A DNA stretch of 64,000 nucleotides. It comes from Cymodocea nodosa. Its lineage: Eukaryota; Streptophyta; Magnoliopsida; Alismatales; Cymodoceaceae. This document shows, in pieces, positions 34,901 to 46,747 of the stretch. The stretch spans positions 12,482,001-12,546,000 of the forward strand of contig CM072335.1 in NCBI GenBank assembly GCA_036874045.1, given 5' to 3'. Numbering within the stretch: position 1 is the stretch's first letter; every line of letters starts with the position of its first letter. Position numbers and translations under genes: made by a program. Under the pieces are notes generated by a model. It ran no database searches, was not told the origin of the DNA, and saw only the letters and a program-made list of their open reading frames with translations.

Positions 34901-36188
34901 TAATTAAAGTAACAACCATGTAAGTTTGTTAATTAAAGGAATTAAAATGGTACTGCAAAGTTTTGAGGAAATTGAAAATTTTTATGAACTTGCTGTAACT
35001 ATTCGATAATTGAGACTGTAAAATTTTTATAAACTGCTTGAATGTTATATTTAGAAGGCTATAGAAGATACTATAGAATTTATTATTTATGTAAATCTAG
35101 ATATAGTATCTTATGATTTTTCTGAATTTCATGAGTTTAACAGTTTCACGATTTTAAAATGAAATCATAATATTTAATGCTTAATCAAAAAATTATTTGA
35201 AGTCTTGAAGGAACTGAGATGTGAATTCTAGATTAAATGAAACACATATGATGAAAGATACATTTACTTTGACTGATTGAACTTGTAGAATGATTTATGT
35301 GTAGATCTTATTAAACTACAGATAAAGTATGAGCTTATTGTTATGGATTCATATTTTTAGTAAATGATAGAAGTAGGATTATATGATATTGGTGTTTTAC
35401 TGCATCTGTATTAATGAAATACGTGCATATACAGTATGTGATTAATGCTTTGTTTTGTGTGTGCATTTATTTTTAGAAAAAAAGAAAAAAAACTTTGAGA
35501 GTTTATTGACTTGTTTGATCACGAGCCTTTTGTACTTGAGCAGATAGGTATGTAAGGATTGTTGACCTGAAAAAGGACTCTGAAAATCAGGCAACCTAAG
35601 ATCCTGATCAGATCTGGGATTGTTGACTGAAAGCTTGTTACATGGGTACATTAGAAAGCTCTTGTATGATTCAAGCTTGTCAAATTAACTTTTAAAGTAC
35701 AAAAAAAAAAAAAAAAAAAACATATACTATTCTGAAAAGATACAAGTGTTTTGTGAAATACAGATATCTTATGAATCGAGTATATTTTTTGTTATCTAGA
35801 ATTGCTGAAATATGAATCTGGAATTGACTTTTGAAGTTGTTTAATGGAAATACAATTCTTTATTCTACTTGTCTTAATTAGATTGAATTGGATTGTACTT
35901 TGATTCGTATGTTGTTGAAATTTCTTCTAGAAAACTTATTGGAAAATTCAGGATTACAGATGATGAAAAGAAGAACAAACGATAATATAATTAACACCTA
36001 TATGAAGATGATATACTTTGTATGTAATTTACATATATTCTAAATATCTTTGCAGGTTGATTACTGAAACGTACAGAATATATGTTTATGCTAAACAGAA
36101 GAAAAAAACAAAAGGGGAAGAATTAATTCTAGCACTTTTTGAAAGACCAATTAATTAGATCTTAGTTTGCTAAGGAACTAGCAAAATT

Positions 36189-36203
36189 TAGGTATGGGGG
36201 AAG
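36189..36203 (+). other. Terminal polypurine tract
   Basis: TAGGTATGGGGGAAG directly precedes the TGTTTAG start of the 3' LTR, the position of the plus-strand primer. Confidence 0.88.
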
Positions 36204-38282
36204 TGTTTAGAATGAAAAAGTGCATATTATTAACGGTTAAATGATGGTTAATCGCATAATATTTAGCTTATCATATGAGAATTAAGCCATTATGTTATAA
36301 TTGCAATGTTATATGCTTTAATTGAAGAATCTACTTAATTTTGGGGAATTAATGTTAATTTAGTACATTTATGAACTGTCGATAAGTTGCAGGCTATGAA
36401 ATTCTTAAGTATCCGAATTTTCTGTTATTTCGGACAGTTATGTTTAACATACCGAACAAATTCGGACAGTTATGTTTAACAGACCAAATATGTATCAGAT
36501 AGTTATGTTTAAATTGCCAAACAGTTATGTTTAGAGAGAATATTTTATTATTTCCATATGTACACGTGTCGAAACCAGAATGAATGTCTTAAGTGAATTT
36601 TCTGTGAGTTAGCTGTAACTATCTGAAAATGCATCTAAGCATCGGATAGTTATACTTGTAACTCTCCGAAATGTTATTTTATGTTTAAACTGCTGCTGAC
36701 ACGTGTCGAGAGCTGATAGATTTACTTAAGTTATAACTCGTTAAGTTAGCATAACTATACGCGTTGAGTTACATGAATATACACTAAGGTAACGCGTTAT
36801 GTTAGCGGCTTATTTTTTTATTGCATGTATTTTATGCACGTGTTGAATTTAAATGCTTTAGAATATCACGTGAGATGCACATGTTTAACTCGTTAAGTTA
36901 GCATAACTGCACGCATTGAGTTACATGAATATACACTAAGGTAACGCGTTAGGTTAGCGGCTTATTTCTTTATTGCATGTATTTTATAGTTATTTTCTAA
37001 AATGCCACTGTAGCGGTTGCAGGGACAGACAGTTGGAAGGAAAAACCACATTTGCACGTATCACGTAGGAATTCATTCGCACACGGAGAAGGAAGGAAAT
37101 CCAACCGATCATTCAAGTAGAAGCAGTTACTACTGAAGAAATATAAAAGAAAAGAAGAAAAAAAGGTGTGATTGATGGACGGCCAGTGTATACAAAGGAG
37201 GAGCACCAAGCTTTCTGCAGACAGTATCGGCGATTCTCCGAAGTATCACACCAACCATCATTATCACCACTATAATCACCAATCATCGGAGGTCTGTGAG
37301 GATACTTGCCTGATGTCGGGTCGATTCTTAGCCAAACACAGTGTCTGACAACCACTGTGAGGAGTGATCACGTCGCGGGAAGGGAAGACATTTTCACCAA
37401 GCACCGACTCATATTTTAGGAGATCGTAAAGCTTTTAGCCTTGGCTTCGGGTTGATGCCTGTATGCTGAAGAGGTGATCATCTTGCAATTCTAGACTCGT
37501 GATTCTATAGGGAGAGGAGACAGAATTGTAAGTGGTTTAATTTTCAGTGGTGTAATCGCGTTGCAAGTAGTGTCGGAAGTATTTACTATCAAGTTAGATT
37601 ACTTTACATTTCACCTTTCACCCATTTCCATGTTCACATCGAAACAAAAATACCAAAAACAATTTATCTTTGTTTGTATGTTGTATTGTTTGTGTTGTAT
37701 CGTGATTAATGTTATCTGTATCAGTTTTATGATTGTTTTATGTTAGTTTTAATATACAGTTTACTGAAATTGGTTTGTACAAAAAACTTAAAGATTTTAA
37801 TGGTGACTATTTGAATCATCTGAATGTTAGTATTGCTTAATGATAAATCCAATGTTAACTAGCATTAAAAAGCTTAATTGATGTTATTTACAATCTGTGG
37901 AATCGCCCAATGGTTGGCCGAATTCCTTTGTAAATAGCAATATTATAAAGAAGAGACAAGCTCGTGGAGTTAACTTAAGTCCACGAGGATAGTCCGTTGA
38001 GTTAGCCATAACTCAACGAACTAATAAATTTGAATTGTTCATAATCAAACATTTCTTAAATTCGTCAGCAATTCCCTATGGGATCGACCTGTACTTGCAC
38101 ACTGATACAATAGACACTGTGCACTTGTAGTTAAAGTACAAATTGGAATTAATATCTAAATTGTATTAAAGGTTGTTTGTTTACTTCTAAAAGAAAGAAT
38201 AGGCATAAAGATAAATTAACTAAGTAAAAATAGAAGTAACAAATCCAAGTTTTTCTAGTGTAGTGCTGGGAAAACCCAAACA
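36204..38282 (+). repeat. Gypsy A/B 3' LTR
   Basis: TG...CA termini, 2079 bp, followed by TGCAT. By the shared target duplication it is the right LTR of Gypsy A. It differs from the 5' LTR at scattered sites and small indels, including a loss near 37097 and one near 38025. A palindrome CGTTGAGTTA-GCCA-TAACTCAACG lies at 37995-38018. Confidence 0.92.
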
Positions 38283-38287
38283 TGCAT
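38283..38287. other. Target-site duplication TGCAT, right
   Basis: Partner of 10555-10559. The following CTCACGTGAT continues the Gypsy C LTR sequence interrupted at 10559. Confidence 0.93.
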
Positions 38288-40349
38288 CTCACGTGATATA
38301 ATACAACATTTAAATTCACACGTGCGTAATTCTAACTTATGAATAAAAAAATATTTCAGATAGTTACAAACTATAAGTATCCGATGCTTATATGCAGTTT
38401 GAATAGTTAGCACTTAACTTTCTGAAAGATAACTTAAGTCAAGTTTCCAGATCACAACACGTGTCCTTAGTAATTCTTATGATAAAAAAAGGTATTTCGG
38501 ATACTTGCAAACCTAACTATCCGATGCTCAAACACATTTCAGATAGTTATCATCTAACTTACCGAAAATCTACTTAAGTCATGTATTAAGGTTACAACAC
38601 ATGCCCTTCATGAAATAATAAAGTATTTTTTAAGTGTTCAAAATATAACTGTTTGATACATGAAATATAACTTTCTAAAATAATAGACATTTCGGATACT
38701 TAGGAATTACAAAGCCTATAACTCACCAACAGTTCAAAAATATACTTAATTAACACTAATTCCTTGAAATTATGTAGATTCTTTCATTAAGGCATATAAT
38801 AGTATAATTATAACATAATGGCTTAATTCTCATATGATAAGCTAAATATTATGCAATTAACCATTATTTAACCATTAATATTATGCACTTTTTCATTCTA
38901 AACACTTCCCCCATACTTAACTTTTGCTAGTCCCTTAGCAAACTCATATGATCTAGTTAACAAGTCTTTCTAAAGTGCTAAAACTATTTCTTTCTTTCAT
39001 ACATTAGTATTCCTTATGAAAAATATTTCTTCATTTTATATCTTCAGAATACTAAAATTAGATTAATATAAAGATATTCTATATATCTAATTTAACATTG
39101 TTTTTCTAGTAGTTATATTATCAAAAAATTTTCTTTTCAAACATCTGTTATCTTGAATTTTCCAATATGATTTCTAGAATAAATTTCAACTACATACAAA
39201 TCAAAATACAATTCAACTCAATATGATTAAAACAAGAAGAATAATGAATTATATCTCAAATAAACAACTTCAAAAGTCTAATTCTAGATTCATACTTTAG
39301 TAATCATAAATAACAAAGAATATACTTGATTCAAAAGATATCTGTATCTTCACAAAACACTTTTATCTTTTCAGAACAGTATATGCATATTTTTACTTTA
39401 AAAGTTAACTTGAAAAGCTTGAATCATACAAGAGCTTTCTCATGTACCCATGTATCGAGCTTTTAGTTAACAATCCTAGATTTGATCAGAATCTTAGGTT
39501 GCCAGATTTAAAAAGTCCTTTTTCAGGTCAACAATCCTTACATACCTATCTACTCAAGTACAAAATGCTGATGATCAAAAAAATTAATAAACTCTCAAAG
39601 TTTTTCTCTTTTTTTCCTCTTTTTTTTCTTTTCAACATAGTATATATATGTATTTCATTAATACAAATGCAATAAAACACAAATCTCATATAATCTTGCT
39701 TCTATAATCTACTGAAAATTATGAATCTATATCAATAAACTCATACTTTTTCTGTAGTTTAATAAGATTTACACATAAATCATTCTACAAGTTTAATCAA
39801 TCAAATTAAATGTATCCTTGATCATGTGTGTTTCATTTAATCCAAAAATCAACATTTTAGCTCTTTTAGGATTTCAAATAATTTCCTAAGTTTCAATTAA
39901 GCATTTGTATTTCTTTTTAAAATTGTGAAACTGTTAAACTCATAAAATTCAATAAAAACATAAGATATTATATCTAGATTTGTATTAATAGTAAAATTTT
40001 GTAGCATCTTATATAAGATTCTAAATATAACATTCTCAAAAAAAAATTTTCAGTTTCAGTTATTGAAAGATTTCAGATAATTGTCAAATAGTTATAGGAA
40101 ATTTCAAAGAGTTACAACAAAATTCATAAAAGATTTTCAGTTTCTACAAAAATTTGCAACACAATCCTAATTCCTCTAATTAACAAGATTACTTGGATTT
40201 TAATCTAATTACCTCCCCCCATACCTATATTTTGCATTGTCCTCAATGTAAAAGATTTATAGTAAATGTTAGCTGGTATGAATAATGTTTCGTTGACTTA
40301 GCACCTAACTCAATGAACTGTGCTTGAATATAAATTCAAGATAAGTAAT

Positions 40350-42097
40350 TGTTGAGTATTTTGTTTTGATGATGTATGATGAATGAAAGTAATCATATTT
40401 GCTCAATTACTATTGCTTGTGAAAAGAAATTAAAAACATCAATTAATACAGAAAAAGCTTACTGATATAAATACTTGTCTGTATTGGATCTGAAATTATA
40501 CTAAGTTAAATAACTAGTCATTTCATTGCATTAATTTCTCATTTAACTAAACGTTAAGTTAATGTGTGTTTTTATTGAAAAGCATGATATGTTTTAAAGT
40601 TATATCTTCTGTATCATGAATAGTGCACGTTTAGACAACTCGTTAAATTAGAGTATTATTTGTATAGAGATTACGTGAGAACTCATTAAACTAGAGGCTT
40701 AAATGTTAAAATAGGTCACGTGAGAACTCATTAAGTTAGTGAGTAAAAGAAGAGACGAACTCGTTAAGTTAGTATTTTCCATGTGCGTGTAGTAATGAAA
40801 ATCGAAAAGTTAAATAACTGTTCGAGTTTTTATACACATGGATAGATAATTGTTCGAGTCTTAATACGCATGGATAGATAACTGTTCGAGTTTTATAAAA
40901 TGACTAATAGACACGTGGTGAAATTAAAGGTTACGAATGTTATATTGTATCACGTGAGGTGCACATGCTTAACTCGCTAAGTTAACATAACTAAACGCAT
41001 TGAGTTGCTATATTGAATACTAAGGCAACACGTTAGGTTAGCGTTATAAAACTTAAGTTGTTATTTTTGCACGTGGTAAAATTCTTACTATAAAAATATT
41101 TGTTTATTATTGGTTCGTTGAGTTATCTGTAACACAATGGAGATGGTTCGTTGAGTTAGCGTAACACCATAGACTTAGTTCGTTGAGTTAGTTACAGTAC
41201 TTGTCATGTGAGTTGGTGGTATATGAGGAACTCGTTAAGTTAGAAACGTTAAGTTATATATCTACTTGTATTACTCATTTAGTTAACATTAAAGTAGTGA
41301 CTTCTTATTACACTTGATGAAAGATTTTGGACGAGAAAGTTTATCTTGTAGGAAATTTTTTAGAGATCCAAGATTGGTGATTAAAGAAAATTTGAAATGT
41401 AAACGTGGATTAGAACGTGTATATTTCGATGAAAGAAAAAGAAAAGACGTGAAGAAGTGGAAGATTGATAGTGACTAAACGTGGAGGATATGCATGAAAT
41501 GAAGATACAGTATAAAATGCATAGAATTCTCGTTGATTAGTTATCCTTGCACACCAAATGAAAAATCTTTTTAGGGATCAAAAACACTTCTTTGGGGAAT
41601 AGCTCTCAGGTGGAAGAAAATTCAGTGACGTAGAAAAAGGTGAGATATATGTCATTTAAGATTTGAAGTATTAGATGGAAGAAAATTCAATGAAGTAGAA
41701 AAGGTCAGATTTATGTCACTGAAGATTTAAAGTATCAGAAGAAAGCAAATTCGGTGAAGTAGAGAAAGACTAGATATTTATCACTGAAGAATTGCTGAAG
41801 AAGAAAGAAAAGAAGAAGAAAAAAGATCTCAAATAGGGAGAAATGTTTTAAATTCCGCAAATTAGTTTTCTTTGTTTGTAGTTATGAAATTGTATAGATG
41901 AAATATGGTATTGATATATAATTGTATCTACAATTTTTGAGGAGAATTGAATTATATATTGTAATTGAAACCTTAAATAAAAATGATTTTATGAAAATAG
42001 TGTCTCGACTTGTTTTTGAGTTTTAAAGTTTCAATTATAATCGAAAATGTTGAAAAACACAATTCACCCCCCTCTTGTGTAGCCATACGATCCTACA
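40350..42097 (+). mobile_element. Solo LTR of Copia A with target duplication
   Basis: A complete LTR (TGTTGAGTATTTTG to CGATCCTACA, 1748 bp) is flanked by GTAAT at 40345-40349 and 42098-42102, with no PBS or internal sequence. It interrupts Gypsy C where Gypsy B and D are continuous (AGGATAAGTAATCAG in D). It arose by recombination between the two LTRs of a full insertion. It carries an extra segment with GTTCGAGT repeats near 40800-40890 absent from the 14529 copy. Confidence 0.93.
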
Positions 42098-42489
42098 GTA
42101 ATCAATCACATACTTTTTTTTTTGTATCTCCATTAATATCTTCTGACTTTTGATTTTGAAAAACTTTTCATTCACAAATAAAAGTAAAATATATAACAAA
42201 ATAACAACTAATAAAACATAAATTGTTAAATAAGTGCCTTGTGTGGAACCTAGACTCTTATGCCTTTAGTGACTCAAAAGTAAGCTAGTTGGTTTCTCAA
42301 AATAGATACCAACAAACTAGATTGATATTTTGTTTTTCCTTTTTCTTGTAAGATAAATAAAATAGAAACTAAAAGTTTTTTTTTTTAAATGTAGAATACA
42401 CACAACATTAAGAATACAAAATCACAATTTAAGAACATGATTGAAAAGTAGTGACAAATGGAATAAACGTGTTAGTCCAAGCAAAACCT

Positions 42490-43193
42490 TTAAGCTTATA
42501 ACACCGACACAATGTGTTACCTTAGTGTATATTCAAGTAACTCAATGCATATAGTTAACAAGTTAAACATGTGTAGCTCACGTGACATAATAAAACATTT
42601 AAATTCAACATGTGCATAATTCTAACTTAACGAATAAAAAGATATTTCTGATAGTTAAAAACTATAAGTATCTGATGCTTATATACATTTTGGATAGTTA
42701 TCACCTAACCTTCCGAAAGATAACTTAAGTCAAGTTTCTAAATCGCGACACGTGTCCTTAGTAATTTTTATTATAAAAAAGGTATTTCGAATACTTGCAA
42801 CCCTAACTATTCGATGCTTAGACACATTTCGGATAGTTATCATCTAACTTACCGAAAATCCATTTAAGTCATGCATTAAGGTTACAACACGTGTCCTTCA
42901 TGAAATAATAAAGTATTCTTTAAGCGTTCAAATATAACTGTCTGGTACATGAAATGTAACTCTCCAAAATAAGAAACATTTTGGATACTTAGGAATTACA
43001 AAGCTTATAACTCACCAACAGTTCAAAAATATACTTAATTAACACTAATTCCTTGAAATTATGCAGATTCTTTCATTAAGGCATATAATAGTGCAATTAT
43101 AACATAATGGTTTAATTCTCATATGATAAGCTAAATATTATATAATTAACCATTATTTACCTATTAATATTATGCACTTTTTCATTATAAACA
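42490..43193 (-). repeat. Gypsy LTR fragment (U3 half)
   Basis: It matches the first about 700 bp of the gypsy LTR on the minus strand, ending at AAACA at 43193. The left edge near 42490 is a direct junction with F-box 3' sequence at an AAGCTTA/AGGCATA microhomology. It may be what remains of the Gypsy C 5' LTR. The base after it is not a clear polypurine tract and no target duplication was found. Confidence 0.75.
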
Positions 43194-45087
43194 CATTCCA
43201 ATCTAAATCTCAAATACCAAATTTGAGTATTCAAATCTAGAAAAATTGTCTAACATTAGAAAAAGTTCAGAATTTCAAGCAATTTCAAAAAAGGAGCTGC
43301 AATGCAAGAAGTTTGGAAATTCGACAACTAGAGAAGAAGAGATATAATGAAAGGACCTCTAGATTTTGATAATGCAAAAATCAATGTAAGGTTTTGAATT
43401 GTATTTATCAGGATTAGTTTGTATAGCAAAAAGATCAGAAGACAGACAAATCGAAGCAGCAAACAGGTTGTAGTAAATCTCAAAATGTGCTACTACAGAT
43501 AATCGGACAGTTAAGAATGATTGAATGATCGGATAGTTAAGGAGTTAACTAGTTAAGGAGTTAACTATCTGGAAGCTTAAAAGACTTTTCGGAGAGTTAC
43601 AAGTATAACTATCTGAAAGTTAAGTCATTCAATTAATCACGTGTAGAAATACAGAACGGAAGATTAAAGGACGTTTCGGAGAGTTATAGGTATAACTATC
43701 CGAAAGTTAAGTCATTCAATTAATCACGTGCAGAAATATAGAACGGAAGCTTAAAGGACTTGTCGGAGAGTTAGATAACTATCTGAGTTTTCTTTTCGGA
43801 GAGTTAGATAACTATTCGAGTTTTTCAGTGAGTTACAGGTATAACTTTCTAGAACTTAAGTCATCCTATTACGCACGTGCAGAATGGAGAAGCTGGTAGT
43901 CAAAAGTTTAAAGGAAAAATCGGAGAGTTAGATAACTATTCGAAATCTCAAAGAGAGTTTCGGTGAGTTACAATTTAACTATCCGAAACTTAAGTCACTG
44001 AATTTCCCACGTGCAGAATTTCAGAGAGAAGCTCAAATAAGTTTTCGGAGAGTTAAAAAGATAACTATCTGAACATTCAAGAAAGTTTCGGTGAGTTACA
44101 GTTTAACTATCTGAAACTTAAGTCATTGAATTTCCCACGTGCAGAATTTCAGATAGAAGCTCAAATAAGTTTTCAGAGAGTTAGAAAGATAACTATCCGA
44201 AATCTTGAAGTGTTTCGGTGAGTTACAGGGATAACCATCTTAAACTTAAGTCAGTCTTTTATGCACGTGCTGAATTAAAGAAATCAGAAATTTAATGGAG
44301 GGTTACTATAGCCAACTATCCGATAGTTACATAACTGTTCGGTAAGTCACAGTTATAAGTATCCAATTGAATGATAGTTCGTAGTATATATTCTAGAATC
44401 CTACATGGTAGAAAGGTTTAAGTGATCTTTCGGTGAGTTACAAATATTCTTCGAAGAGTTACACAGCTAACTATCCGAAAGGTTAAGAAAATTGAAAGGA
44501 CATCTTGAAATAACTTTCTGAACGGTAACTTACCGTATTTGGGATTGAAGTCTAATCAAGTACAGTAGAATACATTCGTTGGAAGAAAATATGATCGTTA
44601 CATATGCTTGGTATATATACAAGATATAGACAACAGATTTAGATAGCTTTTTGCTCATATATATACTTACACCAAGCTCAACAGAAGAAAAGCTTTAGAG
44701 ATCAAATCATCTTCAATAGTTATAGACTAAATTTCAGAAGCTCATCACGCACTCAACTCTGTTGCTCACAAGCTAGTGTTTACTGAAGTACACAGATCAA
44801 AACTTCAGAGAAAGGATTGATTGAAGCTTCGGCAAGGAAGCTCAAGTGAATGGTTGGTTGGTTCTTGCTTAAACCTTAAAGCAAGTGATTGTAAGTTTGC
44901 AAGAGTTTAGTGAACCCCAAGTATCCCTTGGGGGTGGACTAGCCGTTAGTGGTGAACCACCTAAAATCTCCGTGTGAATTCTTTTATTGTGTGATTGCTA
45001 TCTCTTTACATTAAACTACTTCTAAAAGGTTAAGAAACGAATTATTACCATTCACCCCCCCCTTTGGTAAGCCTTAAGGTCCTAACA
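43194..45087 (+). repeat. Copia B 5' LTR (left end uncertain)
   Basis: The right end is CCTTAAGGTCCTAACA just before the PBS. The left end could not be fixed: no second LTR is in the window, and several TG starts are possible after the gypsy fragment. From about 43590 to 44480 it is an array of TTTCGGAGAGTTA...TAACTATCCGAAA inverted pairs, often followed by ACTTAAGTCA and a CACGTG-like box. GGTATATATACAAG near 44610 could be the TATA region. Confidence 0.75.
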
Positions 45088-45089
45088 AT

Positions 45090-45101
45090 TGGTATCAGAG
45101 C
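45090..45101 (+). other. Primer-binding site, initiator tRNA-Met (Copia B)
   Basis: TGGTATCAGAGC two bases after the LTR end, as in Copia A. Confidence 0.94.
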
Positions 45102-45139
45102 AAGATTGATCTCGTTAATAGATTTAACTATCTTAAATC

Positions 45140-46684
45140 ATGGCTTTCCACACTGCAGAGGGTCAAAATATCCATCGACCTCCCCTCTATGATGGTAGTA
45201 ATTATAGCTACTGGAAAAATAGGATGGAGTGCTTTCTCAGGAGTACAGATGTGAAACTTTGGAAAATGGTTGTACATGGTACACCAACTCCAATCAGTCA
45301 TGAAAGTGACTAGATTGAGGAGGATGAAAGAATCATCCAGATGGATGCTCGTGGGCTTAACTCCATTTACTGTGCACTAACTAGTGAATAGTATAATAAA
45401 ATATCTGCTTGTAAATTTTCCCATGAAGCTTGGAAGATCCTTCAAATTACATATGAAGGAACCAGCCAAGTTAAAGATACTAAAATCAACATTTTGTTAA
45501 GAAAATATGAATTACTCAAAATGCTTGAAAAAGAAAGTATCACTGAAATGTTTTCTAGATTCACAGAAATTATGAATGAACTAAGAGGCCTTGGGAGGAG
45601 TTTTTCTAATCGTGAACAGGTACAAAAGATCCTAAGGAGCTTGACAGTCGAATGGAAGTAGAAGTTTACTTCCATACAGGATTTAAAGGATCTGAATAAC
45701 TATTCAGTTGAAGATTTGTTGGGAAACCTTCTAGCCTATGAAATCCAAATGAAGGAATGGAAAGAAGAAGAAGGAGTCACTAAAAGAAAAGCAGAGAAAA
45801 AGAAAGAACTAGTTTTTCCCTCAACAGAAGATCAACTAAGCTCGGATGAGGATGAAGTGTTACTACTAGCCAAGAACTTCAGAAGGATGATGAGACAAGG
45901 AGGCAAAGCCAGCTCCTCAAAACCAAAAGTCCCTACATGCTACAAGTGCAAGAAACTGGGACACATTCAACTTTACTGTCCTTTTCAACAAGAGGACAAA
46001 CAGAAATGGAAAAGGAAGAATAAGAAGAAAATGACCTTGAAAGCCACTTGGGATGACAACAGTTCATCCAGCAGCTCATCAGACTCAGATGAGGAGGCAT
46101 CTACAAACGTGTGCTTTGTTGCACAAGAGTATGCTCTACATCTCCCTATTACTCAAAAAAAGAAAATGATGAAGTAGATATAGATAGTCTTCTCTGTATA
46201 GTAGATAACTTATATGTAAAATGTAAGAAGTACAAGAAAGAATTAAAGAGTTTAAATTCCTATCTAGAAGATGTTTTTGCTGAACTAGAAAAAGCCCAAG
46301 TTGATAATAGGGAATTAAAAACTAAAATGGATAGCTATAGTTGTAAAAATTTTGATTTAAAAGAAGAAAATAAAAATCTGTTTTCAGAAGTTACTGATTT
46401 ACAGAAAACTATATGTAAATTTACTAAGGGTGAAAATAGTTTAAACAAAATCATAGGATCTCAAAGAATAGGAAGAAGTAAATTTGGCCTAGGGTATGTT
46501 GTACCACAGGAAACCCCTTACTGTGGTGGAAAAATTAGATCTTACAAAGATGGCACAACTATGTTTGTCATTAAGAAGAGATCTACGTCTGTATGGCTAC
46601 CAAAAGGTAATAGATTTAGTATACAAAGGACTAACAGTGATGGACCCAAGAAGATATGGGTACCAAAAGTCTTAATTTCAACAT
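45140..46684 (+). pseudogene. gag: Copia B gag
   Basis: The ATG at 45140 starts MAFHTAEGQNIHRPPLYDG, the gag N-terminus, with YWKNRM and EGTSQVKDTKINILL shared with Copia A. A CCHC knuckle CYKCKKLGHIQLYC lies at about 45938-45980, followed by KATWDD and a serine run. In-frame TAG codons stand at 45311, 45389 and 45659. At about 46153 the frame moves by -1 within an A7 run (A AAA AAG) and continues to a TGA near 46684 after IWVPKVLIST. The next codons, in the +1 frame, lead to SKWIIDSG of protease. Overall length fits copia gag. Confidence 0.83.
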
Positions 46685-46747
46685 GACTTGCAAGATTGCA
46701 TGGACAAGAAAGCTCAAAATTCCAAGTGGATTATTGATAGTGGTTGC
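46685..46747 (+). pseudogene. pol: Copia B protease start, cut by Gypsy D
   Basis: About 20 codons ending KWIIDSGC are left. Gypsy D interrupts the element within or right after the catalytic Asp-Ser-Gly codons, so no pol function remains on this side. Confidence 0.8.

Larger units (their letters stand above)
34439..36203 (+). repeat. 3' module of Gypsy B
   Basis: Noncoding region between the F-box gene and the 3' LTR. It holds a first polypurine tract at about 34885-34900, the sequence shared with Copia A from about 35040, the conserved core at 35493-35698, a poly-A stretch at 35700-35721, and the terminal polypurine tract at 36189-36203. A minus-strand frame through the core (35442-35651) is conserved only because the DNA is, and shows no protein signature. 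Confidence 0.8.
10560..38282 (+). mobile_element. Gypsy A/B: composite Athila-like LTR retrotransposon
   Basis: The outer LTRs (10560-12688 and 36204-38282) share the TGCAT target duplication, so they bound one original insertion, Gypsy A. The interior holds a 5' remnant of A, a Copia element without a 3' LTR, a gypsy LTR fragment at 23496, and then a full downstream gypsy body. The simplest history is that Copia A entered Gypsy A, a second gypsy (B) entered Copia A, and recombination between homologous B and A bodies deleted the rest of Copia A, the 3' LTR of B and the middle of A. Lineage assignment to Athila-type Ty3/gypsy rests on the tRNA-Asp primer site, the gag strings YNPNWRNHPN and TLRSG, the RT FMDDF-type motif and the long 2.1-kb LTRs. 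Confidence 0.85.
38283..43193 (-). mobile_element. Gypsy C, right portion (deleted minus-strand gypsy)
   Basis: The remainder of the Gypsy C 3' LTR (38283-38904, ending at the TGTTTAG terminus on the minus strand) is followed by its polypurine tract (38905-38917) and its 3' module to 40344, then after a solo LTR by 42098-42490. The core conserved block is at 39412-39602. The last internal piece matches the end of the F-box gene, after which sequence jumps straight into another LTR fragment. pol, the env-position ORF, capsid and nearly all of the F-box gene are deleted. Confidence 0.8.
43194..46747 (+). mobile_element. Copia B, 5' half
   Basis: A second Ty1/copia family: LTR (about 43.2-45.09 kb), initiator-Met PBS, gag and the first protease codons. 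It is cut at 46747 by Gypsy D. Its gag is related to Copia A gag, but its LTR differs outside the short palindrome motifs. Confidence 0.85.

Noticed and set aside
35442-35651. Antisense ORF conserved in all copies of the 3' core (also 39442-39675)
   Set aside because: Differences do not favour synonymous positions and the frame is broken in the Copia A copy; conservation is at the nucleotide level.
42490-43193. Gypsy C right LTR as a clean 5' LTR with target duplication
   Set aside because: The left side is an internal deletion junction, and no five-base match to the uncertain left end near 9042 could be found.
43590-44480. CRISPR-like spaced repeats in the Copia B LTR
   Set aside because: Spacing is irregular, repeats are imperfect inverted pairs, and the context is a plant LTR.
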